DNA from: Chitinophagaceae bacterium
Lineage (GTDB): Bacteria; Bacteroidota; Bacteroidia; Chitinophagales; Chitinophagaceae
Assembly (NCBI GenBank): GCA_023957125.1
Contig: JAMLHL010000031.1
Location: 1 to 43,851, forward strand
DNA: 43,851 nt
Reading direction: 5' to 3'
The translations under genes were made by a program, and so were the position numbers. Below, in pieces: positions 34,849 to 43,708 of this stretch; the stretch's first letter is position 1; the number at the start of each line of letters is the position of its first letter. The notes under the pieces are model-generated. The model saw nothing but the letters and a program-made list of their open reading frames with translations, did not search any database and had not been told where the DNA came from.

Positions 34849-36174
34849 TTAATACCTGTAATGCTCCGGTTTGAAAGGCCCTTCTTTGGGAATTCCCAGG
34901 TAGATTGCCTGGGAATCGGTGAGTTCATCCAATTCCACCCCTATTTTTTTCAGGTGTAAACGAGCCACTTTTTCATCCAGGTGCTTGGGCAATACATATA
35001 CCTTGTTCCCGTAGTTTTTGTAATTGTTCCACAACTCAATCTGAGCCAGGGTTTGATTGGTAAAAGAATTGCTCATTACAAAGCTGGGGTGCCCGGTGGC
35101 GCAGCCCAGGTTTACCAGGCGCCCCTCAGCCAGCAGGATAATATCCTTTCCTTCAATAGTATAAAGGTCCACCTGCGGTTTAATGGTGTCTTTGGTGTGA
35201 CCGTAATGCCTGTTCAGCCAGGCTACGTCTATCTCTATATCAAAGTGTCCGATATTACAAACGATGGCTTTGTCCTTCATCAGCTTAAAATGTTCGCCGG
35301 TGATCAGATCGCGGCAGCCGCTGGCGGTAACAATGATATCAGCTTCTTTTACTGCGTCTTTCATCTTTTTTACTTCATACCCGTCCATAGCCGCCTGTAA
35401 AGCGCAGATCGGATCAACTTCCGTAACGATCACCCGGCAGCCGGCTCCCGATAAGGACGCTGCGGAACCCTTGCCCACGTCTCCATAACCCCCTACCACA
35501 GCCACTTTGCCCGCCAGCATTACATCGGTAGCACGGCGTATGGCATCTACCAGACTTTCCTTACAGCCATATTTGTTGTCGAATTTGGATTTGGTAACCG
35601 AGTCGTTTACATTAATTGCAGGAATGGGCAAAGTGCCTTTCTGCATTCTTTCATATAAGCGGTGTACCCCGGTGGTGGTTTCCTCGCTCAGTCCCCTCAC
35701 GTGTTGGATGAGTTCGGGATATTTGTCAAAAACCATGTTGGTAAGATCACCGCCATCGTCCAGGATCATATTCAGCGGGCGATCGGCGCTGCCGAAAAAC
35801 AAGGTTTGCTCAATGCACCATTCGGCTTCTTCGTTGGTTTGCCCTTTCCAGGCAAATACGCCCACGCCCGTTGCGGCTATGGCGGCAGCAGCGTGATCCT
35901 GCGTGGAGAAAATATTGCAGGAACTCCACTTCACCTCCGCGCCTAATGCTGTCAGGGTTTCAATTAATACGGCAGTCTGGATCGTCATGTGCAGACAACC
36001 GGCAATGCGTGCTCCTTTTAAGGGCTGCCGATCACGATATTCTTCCCGAATGGACATCAGTCCCGGCATTTCTGCTTCGGCCAATTTTATTTCTTTCCGG
36101 CCCCAGGCAGCCAGGCTGAGATCTTTTACCTTGTTGGATAGTGAAAAATCAATGGATTTTGAAACCGCTGACAT
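34849..36174 (-). CDS. ahcY: Adenosylhomocysteinase
   Basis: 441 residues, the NAD-dependent enzyme that hydrolyses S-adenosylhomocysteine to adenosine and homocysteine. Conserved segments are RIAGCLHMTIQTAVLIETL, SSCNIFSTQDHAAAAIA, the NAD-binding VVGGYGDVGKGSAASLSGAG, ITGEHFKLMKDKAIVCNIGH and the C-terminal PKEGPFKPEHYRY. Length and order are normal. It is transcribed alone, divergent from the hypothetical gene at 36423. No known SAH riboswitch was recognised in the 250 bases upstream. Confidence 0.97.
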   Translation of the reverse strand: MSAVSKSIDFSLSNKVKDLSLAAWGRKEIKLAEAEMPGLMSIREEYRDRQPLKGARIAGCLHMTIQTAVLIETLTALGAEVKWSSCNIFSTQDHAAAAIAATGVGVFAWKGQTNEEAEWCIEQTLFFGSADRPLNMILDDGGDLTNMVFDKYPELIQHVRGLSEETTTGVHRLYERMQKGTLPIPAINVNDSVTKSKFDNKYGCKESLVDAIRRATDVMLAGKVAVVGGYGDVGKGSAASLSGAGCRVIVTEVDPICALQAAMDGYEVKKMKDAVKEADIIVTASGCRDLITGEHFKLMKDKAIVCNIGHFDIEIDVAWLNRHYGHTKDTIKPQVDLYTIEGKDIILLAEGRLVNLGCATGHPSFVMSNSFTNQTLAQIELWNNYKNYGNKVYVLPKHLDEKVARLHLKKIGVELDELTDSQAIYLGIPKEGPFKPEHYRY

Positions 36175-36422
36175 ATTGTAATTGTTTAATTAACCAATAA
36201 AATGAATTCAGATTTCGCTGTTTCCACGGCTGCAAAGCTAAGGTTATCATACAAATTATCAGGATTGCGGCGATATTTTAGGAAAAAAGATATGAGATGG
36301 CGGTGTGAATTGTCCGAAACGGCCCCGTACAGGAAGAGACAATAATAATTTTTACAATCTTCGTGTACGCAACACAACACAATAGCTTTATTTTTGTTTA
36401 AATAGTGTTATAAATTCAGGTG

Positions 36423-36938
36423 ATGAGCGATAACAATTTAATTATTCTGGCTATTGTTATAGTGGTAGTGGTGGGTGGTATCTATCTCTTGTTTTATTTC
36501 CGCGAAAAAAAAGGTATGCAAAAACAACAAAAAAAGCCCCCATACAACGCCGGCATACAATTGCAGGCTTATGAGCGGCTCACCATCCTTACAGAACGTA
36601 TATCGCTGAAGAACCTGATTGCAAGGGTCTCTCCTTCGCAAATGGATGCACGTACCTATCATGCCTTGTTGGTAGAAAGTATCAAACAGGAATACGAATA
36701 TAATTTGTCGCAGCAGTTGTATGTATCTGCACAGATCTGGCAGGCGATCACCAATCTGAAAGAACAGAATATTTTTATTTTGCATCAACTGGTCAATACC
36801 CTGCCCCATAGTGCTACAGGCACGGATCTAAGCAAACGGGTTATTGAATTACTGGAGTCCGGTCCCAACGCCTCCCTGCATACGATAGTCCTGGATTCCC
36901 TGCGGTTTGAGGCCCGGCAGGTGATGGCGGGCGCCTGA
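36423..36938 (+). CDS. Hypothetical membrane-anchored protein
   Basis: 171 residues from ATG 36423 (a GTG at 36420 in the same frame is less likely). One N-terminal membrane helix (LIILAIVIVVVVGGIYLLFY) is followed by a basic linker rich in K and Q and then a helical cytoplasmic domain with YERLTILTERISLKNLIARV and AQIWQAITNLKEQNIFILHQ. I recognise it only as a conserved Bacteroidota hypothetical; no enzymatic motif is visible. It is upstream of exbB by 149 bases, so it could be part of an envelope cluster but is probably a separate transcript. Confidence 0.7.
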   Translation: MSDNNLIILAIVIVVVVGGIYLLFYFREKKGMQKQQKKPPYNAGIQLQAYERLTILTERISLKNLIARVSPSQMDARTYHALLVESIKQEYEYNLSQQLYVSAQIWQAITNLKEQNIFILHQLVNTLPHSATGTDLSKRVIELLESGPNASLHTIVLDSLRFEARQVMAGA

Positions 36939-37087
36939 TGGGAGGGAATGGCTTTCTATAAAAATTGTTAATAGAGCCGGCCCCGCACTTCAAAAGAAAA
37001 TAATCACACTATTTTCACGTTCGGCAAACGGCAGGTAAAGTTGTTTATTTGTCATTACATTTGTTGAATTTTCAACGACATTAAATT

Positions 37088-37789
37088 ATGAGATTGTTTT
37101 TTCTACAGGTCGCTCCCGACTCATTGAACAGAGCCTTGGCAAGCCAACATGGTATTCCCGAACCGGGCACCCAAATGAATCTTTGGGAATTATTGCTCGC
37201 GGGGGGCTGGCTGATGTTGCCACTGGCGCTGCTGATGGTCATTGCTATCTTTTTCTTTTTTGAGCGGCTGATCGCTATCCGTAATGCCGGGAAGCTGGAC
37301 TACAATTTCATGAGCATCATCCGGGATCATATTGTTTCGGGAAATGTTACGGCGGCAAGATCGCTCACACGCAACACGTTCAGCCCGGTGGCCAGGATGA
37401 TTGATAAAGGCCTGCAACGGATCGGGAAACCCATTGATGCCATAGAAAAGAGCATGGAAAATGTGGGAAAACTGGAGATCTACAAGATGGAACGTAATCT
37501 TTCGGTACTATCGTTGATTGCCGGGATCGCGCCCATGTTCGGATTCCTGGGTACGATCGTGGGAATGGTGCAATTGTTTTACGGGATTTCGGCTACGGGG
37601 GAATACACACTCAACACCATTGCAGGCGGTATTTACACCAAAATGATCACCTCCGCCAGTGGACTGATCATCGGGCTGCTGGCTTATGTGGGCTATAACT
37701 ATTTAAATGCGCAGATAGATAAAAACGTGAATCAGATGGAGTCGGCAAGTGCGGAGTTTATTGACGTGCTGCAGGAACCAACGAGGTAA
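37088..37789 (+). CDS. exbB: MotA/TolQ/ExbB proton channel family protein
   Basis: 233 residues with three membrane segments (about 36-58, 140-165 and 178-203). The family core is visible: LSLIAGIAPMFGFLGTIVGM, then TIAGGIYTKMITSASGLIIG. ExbB with ExbD uses the proton gradient to energise TonB-dependent transporters such as the SusC protein here. ExbD follows 225 bases downstream, an unusually long gap filled with small repeats. A TonB gene was not seen. Confidence 0.9.
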   Translation: MRLFFLQVAPDSLNRALASQHGIPEPGTQMNLWELLLAGGWLMLPLALLMVIAIFFFFERLIAIRNAGKLDYNFMSIIRDHIVSGNVTAARSLTRNTFSPVARMIDKGLQRIGKPIDAIEKSMENVGKLEIYKMERNLSVLSLIAGIAPMFGFLGTIVGMVQLFYGISATGEYTLNTIAGGIYTKMITSASGLIIGLLAYVGYNYLNAQIDKNVNQMESASAEFIDVLQEPTR

Positions 37790-37803
37790 TTTGAAAGGGA
37801 AAA

Positions 37804-37975
37804 TTGCGGTCGGTACCCGAGGTACGAGGGGCAGACCGCAGAAGAAATGTGAAAATGTGGTCCCGAATGTTCGGGATGTGAAAATGTGGAAATGCGTTGC
37901 CCCGACGGATGGAAGGGTGGAAAAGCTTAACATGATGAATAGGGAAAGTGCCACTCTGAGCTTGTCGAAGGGTGG
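37804..37975. repeat. Cluster of small repeats between exbB and exbD, including a REP-like unit
   Basis: Four structures sit in 172 bases. TGCGGTC/GACCGCA form inverted arms (37805-37811 and 37834-37840). A direct repeat ATGTGAAAATGTGG occurs twice (37847-37860 and 37876-37889). TCCCGAATGTTCGGGA (37861-37876) is a perfect hairpin. CCACTCTGAGCTTGTCGAAG begins a REP-like unit (37951-37975) that folds into a 7-bp stem; the core GAGCTTGTCGAAGG is widespread in bacterial intergenic repeats. None codes for protein. Confidence 0.65.
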
Positions 37976-38014
37976 TATAAAGAACCAGTCACTTACGTAA
38001 CGAATACTGAAGTA

Positions 38015-38410
38015 ATGAATCTGAGAAAAAAATTAAGAGAAGGGGCGAAGGTGCATACAGATGCGCTCAATGATATTCTGTTTATATTGTTGCTGTTTTT
38101 TCTTATTGTGTCAACCCTGGCAAATCCCAATGTCATCAAGGTGTCGGCTCCCAAAGGCACCAGCGATACCAAGTCGAAACAAACCGTGGTGATCTCCATT
38201 GACAGGGATAACCAGGCCTATATTGGCCAGAAAAGAATTTCTATGGATCAGCTTGAAAGTGAACTGCAACTGGTGTTATCGAAATCGCCCGACAAGCCTT
38301 CGGTGGTGGTGAATGCCGATACTGCCGGTCATTGGGGAGATGTGTACAAAGTGCTGCAAACGGCAAAGAAATTAGGCGCAACGGCAGTAGCTTCTGTAAG
38401 CGCTAATTAA
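38015..38410 (+). CDS. exbD: ExbD/TolR family biopolymer transport protein
   Basis: 131 residues: a basic N-terminus, one membrane helix (ILFILLLFFLIVSTLA, about 21-36) with the functional aspartate just before it (LNDILF, Asp20), and a periplasmic domain (VVISIDRDNQAYIGQKRISM and KPSVVVNADTAGHWGDVYKV). It works with ExbB. The gene's start is preceded by a repeat-filled gap, so it may depend on its own ribosome site (CTGAAGTA upstream is a poor match). It ends 8 bases into the prmC stop region of the convergent gene. Confidence 0.88.
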   Translation: MNLRKKLREGAKVHTDALNDILFILLLFFLIVSTLANPNVIKVSAPKGTSDTKSKQTVVISIDRDNQAYIGQKRISMDQLESELQLVLSKSPDKPSVVVNADTAGHWGDVYKVLQTAKKLGATAVASVSAN

Positions 38411-39341
38411 AAAATATTGCCTTTACCATCCGGTCTTTTCCCTGCATATCTTTACGAACCGTCACCTGCGCATAACCCTGCTGAACAAAAATGTTTTTTA
38501 CAGAGGCTCCCATGGTTTCATGAATTTCCAGGTAGATGCCCCCCCCCGGAAATAGATGTTGCTTTCCAAACACAGCGATAACCGCATAAAACAGTAGTGG
38601 ATCATCGTCCTGAACAAACAAAGCGGTGTGGGGCTCATGACCGGTTACATTTTTGTTCATCTCTGCTTTTTCTTTTAGGGGAATGTACGGCGGGTTGCTT
38701 ACAATCATATCAAACAAGGGCAACTTACCGGTCTGTACCGGTTTTAAAATATCGAGGCTTAGAAAATGGATGTCAACCTGCTGCGCCTTCGCGTTTTTCT
38801 TTGCGACCGTAAGCGCTTCCGCGCTGATATCAAGCGCATATACTTCAACGTTAAAAAGGCTTTTCTTTAGGGCAATGGCGATGCACCCGCTGCCGGTACC
38901 GATATCAAGGATCAGGGGCTGGCGTTCATTTGTAGTGCTTATTGTTTCGCCATCCGTTTCTCTCAACTTGTTGGAAGTTATACTTTGGTCTGGCATACCC
39001 TGCTGCCTGCTTCTCAAATCCCCGGCCACCCATTCTACCAGCTCCTCGGTTTCCGGGCGGGGTATCAATACGTTTTTATCCACGTACAGCGGCAGTCCGT
39101 AAAACCAGGCCTCGCCCAATACATATTGTACCGGTTCATGCCTGAGAAGTTGAGTGGTATTATTCCTGATTTGGATTTCCTGGTCCTGTGGTAATACAAG
39201 AGCTTTCTTCATCAGCCGGTCGGTTTTTTGCAGACCGGTAATTTTTTCTATCACCAGGGCGGCAATATTTCCCGCTTCCCGTTGGTTGTAGATAGGAGTT
39301 AATGCGTCTCGGATAAAATGATAACCTTCGTTTACGGTCAT
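38403..39341 (-). CDS. prmC: Peptide chain release factor N5-glutamine methyltransferase
   Basis: 312 residues from ATG 39341; a TTG two codons upstream is in frame but unlikely. The enzyme methylates the GGQ glutamine of release factors using S-adenosylmethionine. Visible are VLIPRPETEELVEWV, motif I LILDIGTGSGCIAIAL, the substrate motif MIVSNPPYIPLKEKAEM and YLEIHETMGASVKNIF. Compared with the usual 280-290 residues there is an extra stretch of about 25 residues (around 110-138: RSRQQGMPDQSITSNKLRET) before motif I, polar and low in hydrophobics. It overlaps the convergent exbD end by 8 bases. Confidence 0.93.
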   Translation of the reverse strand: MTVNEGYHFIRDALTPIYNQREAGNIAALVIEKITGLQKTDRLMKKALVLPQDQEIQIRNNTTQLLRHEPVQYVLGEAWFYGLPLYVDKNVLIPRPETEELVEWVAGDLRSRQQGMPDQSITSNKLRETDGETISTTNERQPLILDIGTGSGCIAIALKKSLFNVEVYALDISAEALTVAKKNAKAQQVDIHFLSLDILKPVQTGKLPLFDMIVSNPPYIPLKEKAEMNKNVTGHEPHTALFVQDDDPLLFYAVIAVFGKQHLFPGGGIYLEIHETMGASVKNIFVQQGYAQVTVRKDMQGKDRMVKAIFFN

Positions 39342-39399
39342 ACGCAAAGATAACAGGGGATATAATTTAAAAATTTGAAAATGACGGATTGCCTGCCCT

Positions 39400-39660
39400 G
39401 GTGGATAGAGCTTTCAGGTGTGATGTATTAGGTGTCGGGCGTTAGGTTACTGAGACCTGCACCCAGTGATCAGTTATGAGCCGTCAGCCTTCAGGTATGA
39501 GGTGTTGGGTATGAGGTATCAGGTGTGACTTAAAATCTGATACCTGTGCCCTGTCACTTGTGCCCTGCAACCTGCTTCCTAACTCCACACTAAAAACTCC
39601 ACCCTGCCCCCTGTTCCTTGAAACCTGAAACCTGAACCCTGAAACCTGTAACCTGCACCC
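39400..39660. repeat. Degenerate CCTGAAAC/AGGTATGAG repeat region
   Basis: The right half has direct repeats of the type CCTGAAACCTGAACCCTG (39620-39655). The left half has the complementary style AGGTATGAGGTGTTGGGTAT (39494-39513). The two halves can pair; the best local match is GGTATCAGGTGT (39515-39526) with ATACCTGTGCC (39540-39550). This is a typical non-coding pattern of Bacteroidota intergenic DNA, able to form long imperfect hairpins. It fills nearly all of the 345-base gap between prmC and the next gene. Confidence 0.6.
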
Positions 39661-39686
39661 CGCCCCGGCTTTTAGGCGATCCTTAA

Positions 39687-40106
39687 TTAATAACCGCTTC
39701 TTTCAGCCTTTGCCACTTCTGCAAGCACCTGGTGGTAGCCAAGTTTGAGATTGAGATAAGATGCCCTGATCTGACCCGGTACACGGCCCAGGGCGCGAAC
39801 GAATAAAATGGTATAAACCAAAAAGGTACGGAACCTTGCCGCATTGTCTGCTTTTTGGGGCTTGTTTCTTTCGATCAACTGTTTGGCTATTGCCGAGGAC
39901 ATCTTGTTTCGTTGCGGCGTGTAGTTAAACCACGCAAATTTCTGTCCCGGCTGGTTGACTTCAAAAAAATCAAAACGCTCTTCTGTGTTATCGGCGCGGG
40001 TAACGAGAACCCGGAACTGAATGTATTTGGGTCCTTTAAACTTTTCACAGGTGGCAGTCATTCTCTCGCGATTACAGATAAATTCTAAGTTAAATTGCTC
40101 ATTCAT
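39687..40106 (-). CDS. Hypothetical protein
   Basis: 139 residues from ATG 40106, which gives MNEQFNLEFICNRERMTATC; the longer frame (to 40295) adds 63 residues unlike a real N-terminus. The first half is beta-rich (FKGPKYIQFRVLVTRADNTE, DFFEVNQPGQKFAWFNYTP) and the second is basic and helical (MSSAIAKQLIERNKPQKADN, RASYLNLKLGYHQVLAEVAK). I do not recognise the family. There is no signal peptide. It is flanked by repeat DNA on one side and an empty gap on the other, so it is probably a single-gene unit. Confidence 0.6.
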   Translation of the reverse strand: MNEQFNLEFICNRERMTATCEKFKGPKYIQFRVLVTRADNTEERFDFFEVNQPGQKFAWFNYTPQRNKMSSAIAKQLIERNKPQKADNAARFRTFLVYTILFVRALGRVPGQIRASYLNLKLGYHQVLAEVAKAERSGY

Positions 40107-40491
40107 AAAAGTGAAAATTGAATTGAGTAAATAAAACAGAATATTGGAGAGTTTTCCAAAACCAATGCCATATAAAGGCAGGAGAGAATATCGGGAACTG
40201 AAAATTAGTAAATGTTTCTGAATTATTAATATAATTTTTGAGACGCCGCTCGAATCCCCGGGGACGGCGAAGGGATACCGGTGAGGGGCAATCATATAGG
40301 AAATGATCTGCTGTTCCTGAAAATCAAGCCGGTAAAATCAATGATTTATTAAAATAACTGCCTGGTGCGACAGACAATTGATTTATGTCAAAAAAATATT
40401 GCTCTTTCAAAAAAAGAATTTATGCCGCTATCGGGAGGGGCATACTACTGCCCCGGCATGCACCCTACTAACCGGCAGGTTGCATAGATAT
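40107..40491. other. Intergenic gap downstream of the MFS gene
   Basis: 385 bases without a recognisable gene. It contains the promoter region of the 40106 gene (minus strand). It also holds GGGGCATACTACTGCCCC (40437-40454), a 6-bp GC-rich stem that could terminate the MFS transcript, with a T run 20 bases further on, and a GC-rich hairpin CGCCG...CGGCG around 40243-40268. Confidence 0.4.
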
Positions 40492-41673
40492 TCAGCTCAA
40501 CCGGTTTTTCTCAAACACTTTCCTGGAATTGAACCAGTAAATGAAAACAGCGATAAAGCTGGCGCCGCCGGTGAGCAAAAACATATTGGAAAATCCATAC
40601 AGGTCGGCCAGCCAGGCCCCCATCAACATGCCGATCCCTATCCCCAGGTCGAATCCGGTAAGGTAGGTAGAGTTGGCCGTGCCGCGTTTGGAGGCGGGCG
40701 CCATATCGTTGTAGATGGTTTGTAATGCGGGGAAGAGCGTACCATACCCGATGCCTATCAGCAATGCGGAAAAGCAATAGAAATAGATGTTGTGCAATAA
40801 GGCAAAGCCGGCGAACCCGATAGCAATGACCAGGATGGCTGTCACCATTACAATATGCAGGTGGCCCCGGTCCACCATTTTCCCGGAGCTTACTCTCGAA
40901 AGTACGATGCCCCCGGCCAGGAACAGGAAGAAAATCCCGGAATTTTTTATGCCTATTTCTTTACCGTACAAAACCGCGAAGGCGACCAGTGTTCCCCACC
41001 CGAAGGCCAGGAGTAATTGGTTCAGCAGGATAGGGATCCCTTTCACCAGGATAAACCGGTCCAGGGAAATGGTGTGTGCCCGTTCCTGTTTTTGTTTTTC
41101 CGGAACCTGTATCAGCAGGGCGGTGAGTACGGAAAGAAAGCCCATGATCAGCGCCGAGAGGATCAGCGCGTTGAAACCGCGATCATCGTAAATATTTACG
41201 GCAATATAAGGGGCAACAGCCATGGCAATATTCATATTCACGCCAAAATAACCGATGCCCTCCGCCCGCCTTGAAGCCGGAATAATATCAATGGCTACGG
41301 TATTGGCCGACACGGTGGACAATCCCCAGAAAATGCCGTGAACAAATCGTAAGAGAACAAAGTATAAAACCGTGACTGCGAAGTAATAACCTGTGAATAT
41401 GAGTACGAACAAAGTAATACCAAACAGGAAGAGTGGCTTTCGCGCATAGGTATCTACGAGATACCCGCTGAAAGGCCGGATCAAAAGAAGTGCAAAAGCA
41501 TAGGAAGAAAGTACAAGTCCGATCTTTGAAGGGGTTACGCCTAATTCATTTGACAGGTACAATGGAATAGTGGGCATAAACAGGCTAAAGGAGCAGGCAA
41601 GCAGAAAATAGGCCACACAGGCGGTAATGAAGTTTTTATTCCAAAGTCGTTCTCTGACAGCGATATTTTTCAT
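40492..41673 (-). CDS. Major facilitator superfamily transporter
   Basis: 393 residues from ATG 41673 (MKNIAVRERLWNKNFITACV); a longer frame from 41748 adds residues that look non-native. About 12 membrane helices are visible, with the loop 2-3 signature FSGYLVDTYARKPLFLFGIT and the second-half counterpart GKMVDRGHLHIVMVTAILVI. The style (FMPTIPLYLSNELGVTPSKI) is that of drug-efflux or sugar-efflux MFS proteins. The substrate cannot be told from sequence. It is a single gene. Confidence 0.88.
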   Translation of the reverse strand: MKNIAVRERLWNKNFITACVAYFLLACSFSLFMPTIPLYLSNELGVTPSKIGLVLSSYAFALLLIRPFSGYLVDTYARKPLFLFGITLFVLIFTGYYFAVTVLYFVLLRFVHGIFWGLSTVSANTVAIDIIPASRRAEGIGYFGVNMNIAMAVAPYIAVNIYDDRGFNALILSALIMGFLSVLTALLIQVPEKQKQERAHTISLDRFILVKGIPILLNQLLLAFGWGTLVAFAVLYGKEIGIKNSGIFFLFLAGGIVLSRVSSGKMVDRGHLHIVMVTAILVIAIGFAGFALLHNIYFYCFSALLIGIGYGTLFPALQTIYNDMAPASKRGTANSTYLTGFDLGIGIGMLMGAWLADLYGFSNMFLLTGGASFIAVFIYWFNSRKVFEKNRLS

Positions 41674-41784
41674 GATATGGATGCGCAAAGGTAAGGAAGA
41701 TTGGATTTTCGAAAAATGTATCCGGTGAATGGTGAATGGGGTATTCAAAATTATCTTACTTTTTTTTCATTCGGGTTTGCTGGT

Positions 41785-41792
41785 TATTTTTG
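41785..41792 (+). promoter_or_regulatory. Possible -7 element for the ECF sigma gene
   Basis: TATTTTTG fits TAnnTTTG, 31 bases before the start codon. The -33 position holds only a T run, so the match is partial. Confidence 0.35.
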
Positions 41793-41823
41793 TTGATATC
41801 AATTTTTCTTGAGCAGAGAGAAA

Positions 41824-42396
41824 ATGCATACCGACCGTGCGCTTCTGGCTAAGATAGCTGCAGGAGATGAACATGCATTCACGTTGTTGCTGGATGAGTA
41901 CCGGGGGCGGGTATTCTCTCATGTGCTCACCTATGTGAAAGTATATGATGAAGCGATAGAAATGGTGCAGGATATTTTTATTAAGATATGGATGCAACGG
42001 GAAAGGCTGCCTGAAGTGCAGGATTTTCCCGCTTATCTTTTTATCATTAGCCGCAATTACCTGGTGTCCGCAATACGTAAGCGTGTTGCCGACCGGGTGA
42101 GCCTTCAGGATGAAGATATCCTGCTGGAGGTTGCCCGCCCCGACAACACGCTTGAAGCTAAGGAGCTGGAAAAGCATATTGCTGCTGCAATCGCGCAAAT
42201 GTCTCCGAAGCAACGGATGGTTTTCACCCTCAGCAGGAATGCGAGGCTAAGCCAGGAGGAGATAGCCGCCCAAATGAAGATCAGTAAAAATACCGTGAAA
42301 TTTCACATGGCGGCAGCCCTCAATTTTATCCGTGTGTTTTTAAAAGGGGCCGATTACGGCGTGGTATTCCTTTTATTTTTACTTCGTTTTTTGTGA
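41824..42396 (+). CDS. ECF-type RNA polymerase sigma-70 factor
   Basis: 190 residues from ATG 41824 (MHTDRALLAKIAAGDEHAFT); an in-frame TTG at 41809 is less likely. Sigma region 2 is seen in YDEAIEMVQDIFIKIWMQRE and region 4 in MSPKQRMVFTLSRNARLSQE, followed by EIAAQMKISKNTVKFHM, the HTH that reads the -35 element. The C-terminal hydrophobic tail (YGVVFLLFLLRFL) is common in Bacteroidota ECF factors of SusC/FecR loci. It precedes an anti-sigma gene by 88 bases. It likely drives the following receptor operon when the signal arrives. Confidence 0.93.
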   Translation: MHTDRALLAKIAAGDEHAFTLLLDEYRGRVFSHVLTYVKVYDEAIEMVQDIFIKIWMQRERLPEVQDFPAYLFIISRNYLVSAIRKRVADRVSLQDEDILLEVARPDNTLEAKELEKHIAAAIAQMSPKQRMVFTLSRNARLSQEEIAAQMKISKNTVKFHMAAALNFIRVFLKGADYGVVFLLFLLRFL

Positions 42397-42484
42397 TCCC
42401 AAAAAAAATTGACTTCACACCTATCCCTTGCCTCTTTTCTTGCGTCTTAATAGATAAAGCCTTTATTTTTAAGGAAACAGATGT

Positions 42485-43708
42485 ATGGATAAATCGAAAT
42501 TTATCAGACTGGTAGATAATTATGTGACCGGGACGCTATCCGGCGAAGAATGGAAACAATTGAAATACGCGCTTGATGACCCTGAGAACCTGGCTTACCT
42601 CGATGAAGAGCTGTTGCTGACCTTCCTGAACGATACCTATTTTTTGGAGGAACTTGAGTCGGAGAAGGATGCAATTAATAAGGTGATAATACAGAAGATC
42701 AAAAGGCTGAACGAAAGCAATCACCTGGCAGATCATCCGATGGTAACAGCCAGGAAATCTTTTGTCCGGAACTGGCAACGAGCAGCGGCAGTCCTGCTTT
42801 TTATGCTGGCAGGGGTGGTTTCCTGGTGGGTCTTTAATAAAAGTAATAATGAAAAGCAGCATATTGATTTCGTTCAGCATACAATAGATGTTCCGCCCGG
42901 GAAAAATGGCGCTATCCTGACACTGGCAGACGGAAGGGAAGTAGTATTAGACAGTCTTTCTGATGGTATGGTAGCAACTCAACTGGGAACAAAAGTGGAA
43001 TTAAAGGATGGCCAATTGGTGTATGATGTGGCGGAAACCAGTCCTGGAAAAATATTGTTCAATACTATGACAACTCCTAAAGGCAGGCAGTTTCAACTGC
43101 TGTTGCCTGATGGCACGAAAGTATGGCTGAATGCGGCAAGCTCCATCACGTATCCTGCTTTTTTCGCCGGCGATTCCCGCCGCGTTAAAGTGTCGGGGGA
43201 AGCCTATTTTGAGGTGTCCAAAATGAAAGATATGCCGTTTTATGTTGACATCAATGATAAGGCAGAAGTGAAGGTCTTAGGCACTCATTTTAATATCAGT
43301 TCTTATGAAGAAGAGCGATCTATAAAAACCACCCTGTTGGAAGGAAGCATACAAACCTCCGTTTTGGATGCAGGAAAAGCCATGGAATATATGGGTTTAG
43401 AACCTGGTCAACAGGCAGAGATAACGGATAATAAAAAGATAAAATTGAATGAAGCTGTGAACACAGACCAGGTGATGGCATGGAAAAACGGATTATTCAA
43501 TTTTGAAAATGCATCTTTAGCGGAGGTAATGCGGCAGCTTGAACGTTGGTATGATATTGATGTGGTGTATGAACAAGGCGTACCACCGATGGTATTTGGC
43601 GGTGAAATGAGCCGGAATGTTAGCCTGTCGGGACTTTTGAATGGCCTTGAACGCGCCGGTGTTCATTTCCGGATTGAAGAAGGAAACCGGTTGATCGTAA
43701 TGCCTTAA
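42485..43708 (+). CDS. FecR-family anti-sigma factor
   Basis: 407 residues. The cytoplasmic N-terminal part (1-95) binds the sigma factor; a single membrane helix (about 98-117, RAAAVLLFMLAGVVSWWVFN) separates it from the periplasmic FecR domain. Visible are TPKGRQFQLLLPDGTKVWLN, ASSITYPAFFAGDSRRVKVS, GEAYFEVSKMKDMPFYVDIN and the C-terminal secretin-like DUF4974 part (FNFENASLAEVMRQLERWYD). It works with the upstream ECF sigma and, by analogy, a TonB-dependent receptor with an STN domain, whose gene probably starts at 43846. Confidence 0.93.
   Translation: MDKSKFIRLVDNYVTGTLSGEEWKQLKYALDDPENLAYLDEELLLTFLNDTYFLEELESEKDAINKVIIQKIKRLNESNHLADHPMVTARKSFVRNWQRAAAVLLFMLAGVVSWWVFNKSNNEKQHIDFVQHTIDVPPGKNGAILTLADGREVVLDSLSDGMVATQLGTKVELKDGQLVYDVAETSPGKILFNTMTTPKGRQFQLLLPDGTKVWLNAASSITYPAFFAGDSRRVKVSGEAYFEVSKMKDMPFYVDINDKAEVKVLGTHFNISSYEEERSIKTTLLEGSIQTSVLDAGKAMEYMGLEPGQQAEITDNKKIKLNEAVNTDQVMAWKNGLFNFENASLAEVMRQLERWYDIDVVYEQGVPPMVFGGEMSRNVSLSGLLNGLERAGVHFRIEEGNRLIVMP

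Noticed and set aside
36181..36422. An SAH-type riboswitch upstream of ahcY
   Set aside because: No conserved core or pseudoknot pattern was recognised, and the class is mostly known from Proteobacteria.
37749..38000. An 83-residue open frame spanning the exbB-exbD gap
   Set aside because: It is made of hairpins and direct repeats and overlaps exbB; the translation is low-complexity and unlike a protein.
40243..40268. A tRNA-like TCGAATCC segment
   Set aside because: No acceptor, anticodon or D-arm partner is present; it is a GC-rich palindrome.
39687..40295. The longer form of the hypothetical protein (202 residues)
   Set aside because: The extra 63 residues are encoded by AT-rich leader DNA and have no protein-like pattern; the ATG at 40106 is better.
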